From the IMG/VR virus record IMGVR_UViG_3300047554_000238, positions 1 through 35,488 of that record: 35,488 bases of DNA, one strand, 5' to 3'. The position numbers and the translations under genes were made by a program. Of the stretch, positions 7,400 to 14,487 are shown in pieces. The first letter of the stretch is position 1. Every line of letters starts with the position of its first letter. The notes under the pieces were generated by a model, which was not told where the DNA came from, did no database searches, and worked only from the letters and a program-made list of their open reading frames with translations. This DNA comes from a virus.

Positions 7400-9352
7400 G
7401 TGGACCACATCAAGGCGCAGCTCGATACTATGGCTGAGCTCAGCGATGAACAACTCGCGGAGCTACAGGCAGCTATCGTAAGCGAATTTGAAGCGGTCGA
7501 AGGCGAAGAGCCTACTCCTGAAACAGTTGATGCCATGACGTCACTTGCTGACTCTCTTGACACAGTACGAGGTGAGCTTTCGCGCCGCGAGGTGCAGGCT
7601 GCCGAGCTAGCACAGGCCGCAGCCGACGCTACCGCACGTGTTAAGGGCACAGATGATGTCGAAACCGATGGAGAGGTTATGACCGACGATTCAGAAGAGA
7701 TGGAGATGGAAGAAGTTCCAGCCGAAGTCCCTGCCGAAGAAGTTCCAGCCGAGGAGGCTCCTGTAGAGGAAGCTCCAGCCGAGGAAGTTCCTGCTGAAGA
7801 GGAAGAGGTCGAAGAGACCCCTGAGGACGAGGAAGAGGAAAAGAAGATGTCTTCTGAGTATGCTGCCGAGACCGAGGATGCATCAATTAACCAGGAGGAA
7901 GCTTCAGAGCTTTCTACCGAAGATGGAGTTCCTGCCGATGCAGAAGCTCCAGCCGAAGTTGCCGAGACAGTCGTAGAGGCTGTTGAAGGTGCAGAGGCAT
8001 CGACCCAAGAAACATCTATTGAGCAAGACGCTCAGGAAGGGCAGGCACCCGTGACCGCCGCAGCAGAAGAGAGCTTCCAGGCTCCAGCTGACCGCCAGCC
8101 TGTAATCGAAGTAGTAGAGGCAGCCAAGGTAGCAATTACCGCTGGCGCTGACATCCCAGGTTACACCGCTGGAACAGAAATCAAGGACATGTACGAGGTA
8201 GCTTCGGCTATGGAGAAGCGCATCCACTCGCTTCGTCGTGTCAACGGAGGAGACGGAGAGCAGCACATCGTTGCATCTGTTACCACCGCGTACCCAGAAG
8301 AGCGCGTTCTGACAACCGACGCAGAGTCGAACCAGCTGAAGATTAACGCAGTTGCAGGCCCTGAGGCACTTGTTGCTTCTGGTGGTCACGCTGCTCCATT
8401 CGAGGTTAAGTACGACATCTACAGCATCGGTTCGACCACCGTTCGCCCACTTCGCGACTCGCTTCCGAAGTTCCAGGCTGACCGTGGCGGTATCCGCTTC
8501 GTAACCCCACCTCAGTTCGCTGACGGTACCTACGCTGACGCTGTTGGTATCTGGACTGCTGCTAACGACTCGGCTGAGACCCCTTCGCCTTCGGCTAAGA
8601 CCTCGCTGACCGTTTCGGCTGCTAACGAGCAGACTGTATCGACTGACGCTGTAACCTTGCAGCTACAGTTCGGTAACCTGATGACTCGTGCTTACCCAGA
8701 GCTAATTGCCCGTCACAACGAGCTAGCTCTTGTACAGCACGCTCGTGAGGCTGAGCAGAACATCGCAAGCAAGATTGGTAACGCTTCGACCGCTGTAACC
8801 ACCACGTCGCTAATCGGTTTCGGCCGTGACTTCCTGGTTCAGATTCGTCGCGCTGCTGTTGCTTACCGTTCGCGTCACCGCATCGACCCTAAGACCCAGC
8901 TCAAGGCTATGATTCCTATGTGGGTCTACGACGCTATGGCTGCTGACCTAACCCTCAGCATGCCTGGTGACGGTACCCTTTCGGTCTCAGAAGGAGAAAT
9001 CAACGGTTACCTTGCTAACAGCAACGTTACCCTGGTTGCTTCGCCTGACCTAACCCCGTTTGGTTCTCAGGGCGCTTCGGCTCTTCTTGAGTGGCCAGAC
9101 AGCTTCGTATGGTACCTCTTCGCCGAGGGTTCGTTCCTCTTCCTAGACGGTGGAACTCTAGACCTAGGTATCATCCGCGACAGCACACTAGTCGGCACCA
9201 ACGACTACAAGATGTTCGTTGAAACCTTCGAGAACGTTGCCTTTGTTGGTATCGAGTCTCTGAAGATTACATCGACCATCTCGGTCAACGGTGTAGCCGC
9301 TGCCCTACGCGACACCACTGGTGGCGCAACTGCAGCTGCAATCGAGTACTAA
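7400..9352 (+). CDS. Major capsid protein with fused scaffold domain
   Basis: A 650-residue protein. Residues 1-85 are helical and acidic (LSDEQLAELQAAIVSEF) like the scaffold (delta) domains fused to HK97-type capsid proteins. Residues 104-148 are an almost pure Glu/Pro/Ala low-complexity segment with PAEE repeats. From about residue 245 the sequence matches the HK97-fold capsid protein of actinophages (TTVRPLRDSLPKFQADRGG, AVGIWTAANDS, IRRAAVAYRSRH, LEWPDSFVWYLFAEGSF). It assembles the head shell, and the N-terminal part is presumably removed by the upstream protease. The start is a GTG with a strong ribosome binding site. In-frame ATGs at residues 94 and 150 could serve as internal starts. 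Serine is often TCG and arginine CGT/CGC, consistent with high expression. Confidence 0.92.
   Translation: MDHIKAQLDTMAELSDEQLAELQAAIVSEFEAVEGEEPTPETVDAMTSLADSLDTVRGELSRREVQAAELAQAAADATARVKGTDDVETDGEVMTDDSEEMEMEEVPAEVPAEEVPAEEAPVEEAPAEEVPAEEEEVEETPEDEEEEKKMSSEYAAETEDASINQEEASELSTEDGVPADAEAPAEVAETVVEAVEGAEASTQETSIEQDAQEGQAPVTAAAEESFQAPADRQPVIEVVEAAKVAITAGADIPGYTAGTEIKDMYEVASAMEKRIHSLRRVNGGDGEQHIVASVTTAYPEERVLTTDAESNQLKINAVAGPEALVASGGHAAPFEVKYDIYSIGSTTVRPLRDSLPKFQADRGGIRFVTPPQFADGTYADAVGIWTAANDSAETPSPSAKTSLTVSAANEQTVSTDAVTLQLQFGNLMTRAYPELIARHNELALVQHAREAEQNIASKIGNASTAVTTTSLIGFGRDFLVQIRRAAVAYRSRHRIDPKTQLKAMIPMWVYDAMAADLTLSMPGDGTLSVSEGEINGYLANSNVTLVASPDLTPFGSQGASALLEWPDSFVWYLFAEGSFLFLDGGTLDLGIIRDSTLVGTNDYKMFVETFENVAFVGIESLKITSTISVNGVAAALRDTTGGATAAAIEY
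7705..7850 (+). repeat. Low-complexity Glu/Pro/Ala-coding repeat
   Basis: Variants of GAAGTTCCAGCCGA recur through this stretch and encode PAEE/VPAE units in the capsid precursor. The segment is very acidic and purine-rich and is probably a disordered linker between the scaffold and capsid domains. Confidence 0.85.
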
Positions 9353-9364
9353 AAAAGATGTGGA

Positions 9365-9388
9365 GGGGGGTCTGGAAACGGACCCCCC
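9365..9388 (+). terminator. GC-rich hairpin with GAAA tetraloop after the capsid gene
   Basis: Bases 9365-9374 pair with 9379-9388 in a 10-bp stem (eight Watson-Crick pairs, one T-G, one G-C) closing a GAAA loop at 9375-9378. It lies 13 bases after the capsid stop. No T tract follows immediately; the next sequence is CA-rich. It may be a partial terminator or a 3' stability element that raises capsid mRNA relative to downstream genes. Confidence 0.7.
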
Positions 9389-9429
9389 AACACACAACAA
9401 CAAACAGACTTTTAATTTAAGGATTTCAG

Positions 9430-10305
9430 ATGGCTTTCCCAAATAACGGCGTTGTAGAGGCTCCCGCAATTGTGCCCTCCGCCTTTGGCCTACTCGCTGT
9501 AGTCAAGCCTGAAAATTCGGCCGATGAAGACCAGTGGGTGCGTGGCTTCTCTCAGGAATGGGAAACAACCCTTTACTCAGCAACTAACTGGGACGCCACT
9601 GACACCAGTGATGGTGAAGTAGTAGCTGCTGGTGTACCTACTTACTACACCGAAATCAAACCATTCTTCATTGAAGCAGAAGAGCTTCGCTCGACACTAG
9701 GCTTCATGGGCCTCGACCGTATCGCTCGCCTAAAGCGCCAGCTCGAGGGTGTTACTCAGCACGCTATGGAAGTTGAACTTTGGGACGGCGCAGTCCGTAA
9801 GGCCGAATCTCACGCTAACCTGGCTCTTTCAGATGCTGCCGCTACAATTCTCAACTCTGGAACTGCACTCTCGCCTAAACGAGCACTTGCCCTTCTAGAG
9901 CACACAATTGGCCAGACATCTGACGGTGGCGAGCAGGGTGTAATTCACATGACTCGCGACGTTGCAGCTCTTCTTGCTAGCAACTCAAACATGCTTTTCC
10001 ACGACACTGGCAAAGACCACCTACAAACTATGGGTGGGACTCCAGTTATCGTGGGGTCTGGTTACACAGGTACTGGACCAGACGGTGCGACAGGTGCAAC
10101 AGCAACTGCCACCAACAAATGGATTTACGCCACAGGCACTGTCCGCACATATGTGGGCGATGTAGATGTCGTAAACGACAACTTGGCACAAGCTTACGAT
10201 GTGTCGGGAAACGCGAATGACATGAGGCTAAAAGCAATCCGCCCAGCTGCGGTTTACTTCGACACCTCGATACACCTAGCTGTTCGGGTCGACCTAACAG
10301 CCTAA
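9430..10305 (+). CDS. Second head protein, capsid-like or minor capsid
   Basis: A 291-residue protein following the capsid gene, with AAGGA before the ATG. The N-terminus (FGLLAVVKPENSADEDQWVRGF) and C-terminus (AAVYFDTSIHLAVRVDL) resemble a recurring actinophage protein found next to the capsid gene. The closing beta-strand pattern and the helical middle with a Gly-rich loop (VGSGYTGTGPDG) are reminiscent of an HK97-like fold, but I cannot establish that from sequence. Likely a virion head component such as a minor capsid, vertex or decoration protein. Alternative: tail-related protein. No catalytic motif is seen. Confidence 0.5.
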   Translation: MAFPNNGVVEAPAIVPSAFGLLAVVKPENSADEDQWVRGFSQEWETTLYSATNWDATDTSDGEVVAAGVPTYYTEIKPFFIEAEELRSTLGFMGLDRIARLKRQLEGVTQHAMEVELWDGAVRKAESHANLALSDAAATILNSGTALSPKRALALLEHTIGQTSDGGEQGVIHMTRDVAALLASNSNMLFHDTGKDHLQTMGGTPVIVGSGYTGTGPDGATGATATATNKWIYATGTVRTYVGDVDVVNDNLAQAYDVSGNANDMRLKAIRPAAVYFDTSIHLAVRVDLTA

Positions 10306-10338
10306 CAAACAACAAGATAACCAAGGAGAAATAGCTAA

Positions 10339-11496
10339 ATGGCTACTCAAGAATATGCTGCTAGCATCCAGGGTGTGTCAATTCGTGTCACCCGCCTGGA
10401 CGCCGCTGGCAACCTACTAACTGGTGCTGGTGACTCATACACCACATCAGCCTTTATGCGTGTCTCGTTCACCCCTGAATATGAAGAGGGCGACGAAATC
10501 GTTGAAAAGGGCGCAAACGGTGTGATTTGTGTTTCCTACAAGGCACCAGACACACTAAAGCGCATCACCATGGAGCTCGCTATCTGTGAGCCAGACCCAG
10601 AGCTTTCGGCCCTACTTTCGGGTGGTCTACTGCTTCGCAAGGACATTTCGAACAGCGGCAACGCTAACGTTAAGTCTATTGGTTGGGCTGCTCCTGGCGT
10701 TGGTGACGACCCAGCTGGTAACGGTGTTGCCATTGAAGCTTGGTCGCACGCTGTATCGGGTGGAAAGCGTGCTTCGGTACTGCCTTACTTCCACTGGGTA
10801 TTCCCTTACGTCAAGATGCGTCAGTCGGGCGACCGCGTAATTGAAAACGGTATGCTAGCCAACACCTTCGAAGGTTACGGTCTAGGAAACGCTGGTTTCG
10901 GTTCGGGTATCGACGGCCGCTGGGAGTTCCCAGTTGCTGCAGAGCGTCCATACGCTTACGCACGTACCTCATGGGCTCCAACTGGTCTCTCGGGCTTCTA
11001 CACCTGGTCTGACAACTCGACCAACCAGGTCGTATTCTCGGCTAGCGGTTCTGGCACCAAGAACAAGACCACAATCACCATTGCTAACGTTGCTGCTAGC
11101 AACGCTGCAACCACTAATAACATCACTGTTGGCTTCTCGGCTGCTCCAGCTCTTGCAGCTGACGATGTTATCAAGGTTAGCGGTATTGGTGCAGAGTTCG
11201 ACGGTACAGTTACAGTCGTTTCGGCCACTGCAAACAGCATTACCTACACCTCGCCTTTGGCAGATGCATTCAGCAACGTTACAACCAACACTGCGTTGGT
11301 CACCAACACCACTGCTCGCATCCAGGTAATCAACTCGCAGACCGAGGTTCGCGTATCGCCAGTACCAGTTACAGCACTTACTGACACTGTAACTGGCGAA
11401 GCGTACAACGTTCCTGGCAACTTGCTATACAACGCTGACAACGCTATCGACAACATCATCATCGCTAACGAGACTGGTACAACCAGCGCTAACTAG
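10339..11496 (+). CDS. Probable major tail protein
   Basis: A 385-residue protein with AAGGAG before the ATG. The core (IRVTRLDAAGNLLTG, VSFTPEYEEGDEI, SYKAPDTLKRITMELAICE, YFHWVFPYVKMR) resembles a conserved actinophage virion protein that I associate with the tail tube. It is the best tail-tube candidate because no other gene between here and the tape measure fits. About residues 240-312 carry a beta module (LAADDVIKVSGIGAEFDGT) of the kind repeated in the tail-tip proteins, probably displayed on the tube surface. Ser TCG and Arg CGT codons are frequent, as in the capsid gene, consistent with an abundant structural protein. Alternative: head decoration protein. Confidence 0.6.
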   Translation: MATQEYAASIQGVSIRVTRLDAAGNLLTGAGDSYTTSAFMRVSFTPEYEEGDEIVEKGANGVICVSYKAPDTLKRITMELAICEPDPELSALLSGGLLLRKDISNSGNANVKSIGWAAPGVGDDPAGNGVAIEAWSHAVSGGKRASVLPYFHWVFPYVKMRQSGDRVIENGMLANTFEGYGLGNAGFGSGIDGRWEFPVAAERPYAYARTSWAPTGLSGFYTWSDNSTNQVVFSASGSGTKNKTTITIANVAASNAATTNNITVGFSAAPALAADDVIKVSGIGAEFDGTVTVVSATANSITYTSPLADAFSNVTTNTALVTNTTARIQVINSQTEVRVSPVPVTALTDTVTGEAYNVPGNLLYNADNAIDNIIIANETGTTSAN

Positions 11497-11512
11497 TGCA
11501 TGACAACTCAGT

Positions 11513-11546
11513 GGGCGGTGTATCCAGTAAAATGGATATACCGCCC
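11513..11546 (+). terminator. 14-bp hairpin between major tail protein and connector genes
   Basis: Bases 11513-11526 (GGGCGGTGTATCCA) pair with 11533-11546 (TGGATATACCGCCC) with a single G-T pair; the loop is GTAAAA. Only a broken T tract (GCTTAGTTT) follows, so it may be an inefficient terminator or an RNA end-protecting element that lowers expression of the connector genes. Confidence 0.7.
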
Positions 11547-11578
11547 GCTTAGTTTCATAAAGATAGAGAAGGATTGAA

Positions 11579-12688
11579 ATGGCAAATAATCTATGGATTC
11601 AGCCAGAAGACCTGGGCGAATACGCAAACACTGAGTTTGCCACAGAGGCCTGTGAGGTCGCTTCTTACCTTCTCTGGGCTATGTCTGGTCGTAAGTACAC
11701 TGGAATCACTACAGTAACCGAGCGTTACACCTGTGTTCTTCGCAATAACCGCATGGGTCCATCAACTAAGACCAACTCTCCAGTCCTTTTTGGTGGAGAC
11801 GTTTATAACATCCCGTCTGGTGACTATGACGAATACTCGGAACTCACAGCAGATGGCCTCTCCCCAGACGCACGTATTCGACTGCGTGGTCGCCCTGTTA
11901 CCAAAGTTATCGCTATGCGTAACAAGACTGGAAAGATTCTAGACCCTTCCAGCTACTACCTTGTAGACCACTCGACTATTCACGTTGTTGCTGGTACTCC
12001 TTGGACACCTTGTAATACAGAAATTACTTACGAGTATGGCACTCCAGTTCCAGTTGCTGGAAAAATGGCTGCTCGTACAATGGCTCTGGAGTTTGCAAAG
12101 CTCTGGGCTGGCGATGATGACTGTGCTCTTCCGCAGCGTATTACGTCAATCTCTCGCCAGGGTGTCTCCTACACAATCCTTGACAACCAAGAGTTCATCG
12201 ACGAACTTCGCACTGGTCTTTACGCAGTTGACTTGTTCCTCAAGACAGTCAACCCAGATAATGCTCGCCGCAAGGCTAAGGTCTTTACTCCTGACGTTCC
12301 TCGCGCCCGCCGCTACACAGCTAAGCCGCTTTACCTAACTGCTGACGCTGACTACGACCTAGTTATGACCAGAGACACCGCGGTCACTTGGTCATCTGAT
12401 GGTGTCGACGTTGACCTAACTGCTCTAGTTGATGAGTCTGGTTGGACACCTGTAGTTACACTACGTAACTACGGTTCAACTAAGTCTGTTGATTTGGACA
12501 CTGCTTCGATAACTGTAAACCAAACAACAGACATCGTAACATTCACCATCCCTTACTCTAAGGCTCAGACTGCACTTGGAATGGTTGACCCTGGAACTTG
12601 GACTCTATACGCCACTAAGACAATTGCTGGAGTAGAGACAGTCACTGAGCTTGCGACAGGCAACCTCAGTATCAAGATGTATGGTTAG
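11579..12688 (+). CDS. Head-to-tail connector (adaptor) protein with C-terminal beta domain
   Basis: A 369-residue protein. The N-terminal part (IQPEDLGEYANTEFATEACEVASYLLW) has the helical pattern of head-tail adaptor proteins of the HK97 gp6/SPP1 gp15 type, which dock onto the portal. The middle contains RLRGRPVTKVIAM and a stretch ending in ISRQGVSYTILD, as in other actinophage connectors. The last 100 or so residues (DLVMTRDTAVTWSSDG onwards) look like an added immunoglobulin-like beta sandwich, so the protein is longer than a minimal adaptor. GAAGGA precedes the ATG. It starts the connector gene group that follows. Confidence 0.7.
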   Translation: MANNLWIQPEDLGEYANTEFATEACEVASYLLWAMSGRKYTGITTVTERYTCVLRNNRMGPSTKTNSPVLFGGDVYNIPSGDYDEYSELTADGLSPDARIRLRGRPVTKVIAMRNKTGKILDPSSYYLVDHSTIHVVAGTPWTPCNTEITYEYGTPVPVAGKMAARTMALEFAKLWAGDDDCALPQRITSISRQGVSYTILDNQEFIDELRTGLYAVDLFLKTVNPDNARRKAKVFTPDVPRARRYTAKPLYLTADADYDLVMTRDTAVTWSSDGVDVDLTALVDESGWTPVVTLRNYGSTKSVDLDTASITVNQTTDIVTFTIPYSKAQTALGMVDPGTWTLYATKTIAGVETVTELATGNLSIKMYG

Positions 12689-12696
12689 GAGAGACC

Positions 12697-13200
12697 ATGG
12701 GTTATTTTGATTTGAACGGTGTTTCTGAAGAAGCACTTCCACTTAAAAATCTAATGGACGGAGTTCTCGAGCGCGTCGAGGCCGTCTACCAGTCATACAA
12801 CGTTCCACTACCAAACCGCCGTTACTGGATGATTGGTGACCCAGCTCTAGACTGTGAGCAGGTTGTAGTTGCGTTTGACCAACTCTACCTAGGCCCTCCA
12901 GGTGATGAGATTGCTCAGCCTAACCGTTGTAACGTTCCTCGCAGCGTAACTTTCCGTATTCTAATCTCGCGCGAGATTGCAGTTGTTGGTGTTAATGGAC
13001 GTCCACCTTCAGGCGACAAGATTCAGCAGACTTCTGTACTTCCTACTATCGACGCCTGGGTTCTAATGGAAACCGTGCGCGAGTTTGACATGTGGGATGA
13101 AACTGGCTATGGGCTAGGTGTTGTAGCTACCCTACAAATCCAGGGTCCAGAAGGTGGCTTCCAAACTGTAGGTCTTCAACTAACAATGGCGGTTCCATAA
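12697..13200 (+). CDS. Head-tail connector or tail terminator-like protein
   Basis: A 167-residue protein 8 bases after the adaptor gene, with TTAGGAGAG before the ATG. The sequence (LPNRRYWMIGDPALDCEQVVV, PRSVTFRILISREIAVVG) resembles a conserved actinophage connector-region protein. Its position between adaptor and gp10-like genes fits a tail terminator or stopper that caps the tail tube. The stop and next start overlap as TAATG, which implies translational coupling. The exact role is inferred from synteny. Confidence 0.6.
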   Translation: MGYFDLNGVSEEALPLKNLMDGVLERVEAVYQSYNVPLPNRRYWMIGDPALDCEQVVVAFDQLYLGPPGDEIAQPNRCNVPRSVTFRILISREIAVVGVNGRPPSGDKIQQTSVLPTIDAWVLMETVREFDMWDETGYGLGVVATLQIQGPEGGFQTVGLQLTMAVP

Positions 13201-13634
13201 TGGCTGTTTATCAATATCGCTACTCTAAGCTAGAAATTTATGATGTCAAGCTGAATGAATTTCTAAATACCAATAGGAGCACAGACACTAAAACCCTGTG
13301 GAAGTATTTAGAGATTGGTAGAAAATTAGCAGTAGATAAAGCTAGAGAGCAAGTTGGAGTTAAGACTGGCGCATTGCGGAAAAATATTAGCTCATACCAC
13401 CTAGGAAACTTTACTGGTCAGTACGTCGGTCTTCGTTCTACTTTGCCCTACTCTTACATCCACCACCAAGGCTCTAAAAAGCACATCATCGAGCCTAGAG
13501 GCACGAATCAACTTATCTTCCGTGGTCGTAGCGGAGTTATTGCAACTTACCATGTCAACCACCCTGGTACAAAGCCTAATAGATTCCTAAAAGACCAAAT
13601 GCGTGGATTTGGCAAGGTTCGTTTTGGCAGATGA
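13200..13634 (+). CDS. HK97 gp10-like tail completion protein
   Basis: A 144-residue protein with the gp10-family signature: basic helical N-terminus, VKTGALRKNIS, a central beta region (YVGLRSTLPYSYIHHQGSKKHII) and a C-terminal PNRFLKDQM helix. In this family the protein acts at the head-tail junction or in tail completion. The start overlaps the previous stop (TAATG). Codon use is AT-richer than its neighbours (AGA/AGG arginine, TTA leucine), unlike the capsid gene; this may reflect lower expression or a separate origin. Confidence 0.75.
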   Translation: MAVYQYRYSKLEIYDVKLNEFLNTNRSTDTKTLWKYLEIGRKLAVDKAREQVGVKTGALRKNISSYHLGNFTGQYVGLRSTLPYSYIHHQGSKKHIIEPRGTNQLIFRGRSGVIATYHVNHPGTKPNRFLKDQMRGFGKVRFGR

Positions 13635-13696
13635 GCCTAGGCCCTAACTAGGCATTTCCAGGTCATAGTACAATAGACCTAGGTGCAAACGCACCT
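13635..13696 (+). promoter_or_regulatory. Hairpin cluster ahead of the tail chaperone genes
   Basis: Three inverted repeats lie in the 97-base gap: GCCTAG/CTAGGC (13635-13640 with 13648-13653), AGGTC/GACCT (13660-13664 with 13676-13680) and AGGTGC/GCACCT with AAAC loop (13681-13686 with 13691-13696). A TACAAT at 13669-13674 resembles a -10 box but has no good -35 partner. The cluster may tune transcript levels or mark an RNA processing site between connector and chaperone genes. Confidence 0.45.
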
Positions 13697-13731
13697 TTCC
13701 ACGATGACTCTAAGAGAAAGATATCAACAAG

Positions 13732-14073
13732 ATGGCAAGATTTAAAGATTTTGGCAAAGGCAAAGACGACGGCAGTCAGTCTAGCGAACCCCTAAAATTT
13801 GCTCTTCACGGTGAAGAGTTCGAATGCTACCCACGCCTTCAGGGTAAGACCCTACTACAGTTCGTTGAGCAAGCAAATGCTGACGACGCTGCATCGTCGG
13901 CACGTGTTACCCGTACCTTCTTTGAAAAGGTTATGAGCAAGGAAACTTACGAGCGTTTTGACGCTATGCTCGAGGACCCAGAAAAGATTGTAACCGTTGA
14001 AGCATTAGGTGAAATCATTGGTTGGCTGCTAGAGGAGTACAGCAGCCGCCCAAATCAGCAGCCAGAGGTTTAG
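13732..14073 (+). CDS. Tail assembly chaperone, short form (gpG-like)
   Basis: A 113-residue acidic protein directly before the tape measure region, in the position and with the size of lambda gpG-type chaperones. The sequence (LKFALHGEEFECYPRLQGKTLLQFVEQ, VTRTFFEKVMSKETYERFDAML) matches the actinophage chaperone pattern. It keeps the tape measure protein soluble and recruits tail tube subunits. Most ribosomes should end at the TAG at 14071-14073; a fraction should shift at 14049-14055 to make the longer form. AGAGAAAG precedes the ATG. Confidence 0.85.
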   Translation: MARFKDFGKGKDDGSQSSEPLKFALHGEEFECYPRLQGKTLLQFVEQANADDAASSARVTRTFFEKVMSKETYERFDAMLEDPEKIVTVEALGEIIGWLLEEYSSRPNQQPEV

Positions 14074-14465
14074 CACTCTGGGCGGTTGACCTCTGGCCGT
14101 ATGTAAATGGAAAGGCATTAGTAAATGGCATCAAACTATTGGAGATGGAAGTCTCCGACATGCTCGATGTCATTCACTATTTCTATGAAGATGACCTCAA
14201 CTATCCCTCAGTCGAGGCCGCTCAGATGGCAGAAGCTAGAAGGATTACGGTTTTCAAGCAGCTATATAACGAAGACTATAGATATGCTTCTAAATCTACT
14301 ACCAGTAGGACTGCAAACTCTTTTGCTGGTCAGTATGACTTCGACGACCCAGTGCCTTTCGACCCAACCAATGCTCCAACCAAGCCGTACATCCCGCCGA
14401 CAGAAATGGACGCAGATGCTATGGACCCATTCGGTGGCGTGTTAGACGCGCCAGTCAACTACTAG
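13732..14465 (+). CDS. Tail assembly chaperone, frameshifted long form (gpGT-like)
   Basis: Predicted product of a -1 ribosomal frameshift: codons 13732-14055 (108 residues, ending SRPN) continue in the -1 frame from base 14055 (SAARGLALWAVDLWPY) to the TAG at 14463-14465, giving 244 residues. The extension is helical and then acidic and Pro-rich (DPVPFDPTNAPTKPYIPP). It has no start of its own with a ribosome binding site at a sensible place, as expected for a T-type extension. Fusion proteins of this kind are known in most siphoviruses and act in tape measure-directed tail assembly. Confidence 0.85.
14049..14097 (+). promoter_or_regulatory. Programmed -1 frameshift signal
   Basis: The slippery heptamer C CCA AAT (CCCAAAT, 14049-14055) has exactly the X XXY YYZ form in the chaperone frame. 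After 5 bases, GCCAGAGGT (14061-14069) pairs perfectly with ACCTCTGGC (14089-14097), a 9-bp stem with a 19-base loop. The short-form stop TAG lies in the loop. Frame direction (-1), spacing and the continuing open frame all agree. Confidence 0.88.
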
Positions 14466-14472
14466 AAACCAG

Positions 14473-14483
14473 TAAGGAGGTGA
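14473..14483 (+). promoter_or_regulatory. Full-length ribosome binding site of the tape measure gene
   Basis: TAAGGAGGTGA is complementary over all 11 bases to the consensus 3' end of 16S rRNA and lies 4 bases before the ATG at 14488. It is the strongest such site in the window. Confidence 0.8.
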
Positions 14484-14487
14484 GAAT

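Noticed and set aside
7904-8389. Minus-strand open frame of 161 codons opposite the capsid gene
   Set aside because: Cysteine-rich, low-plausibility product overlapping a confidently identified gene; no initiation signal.
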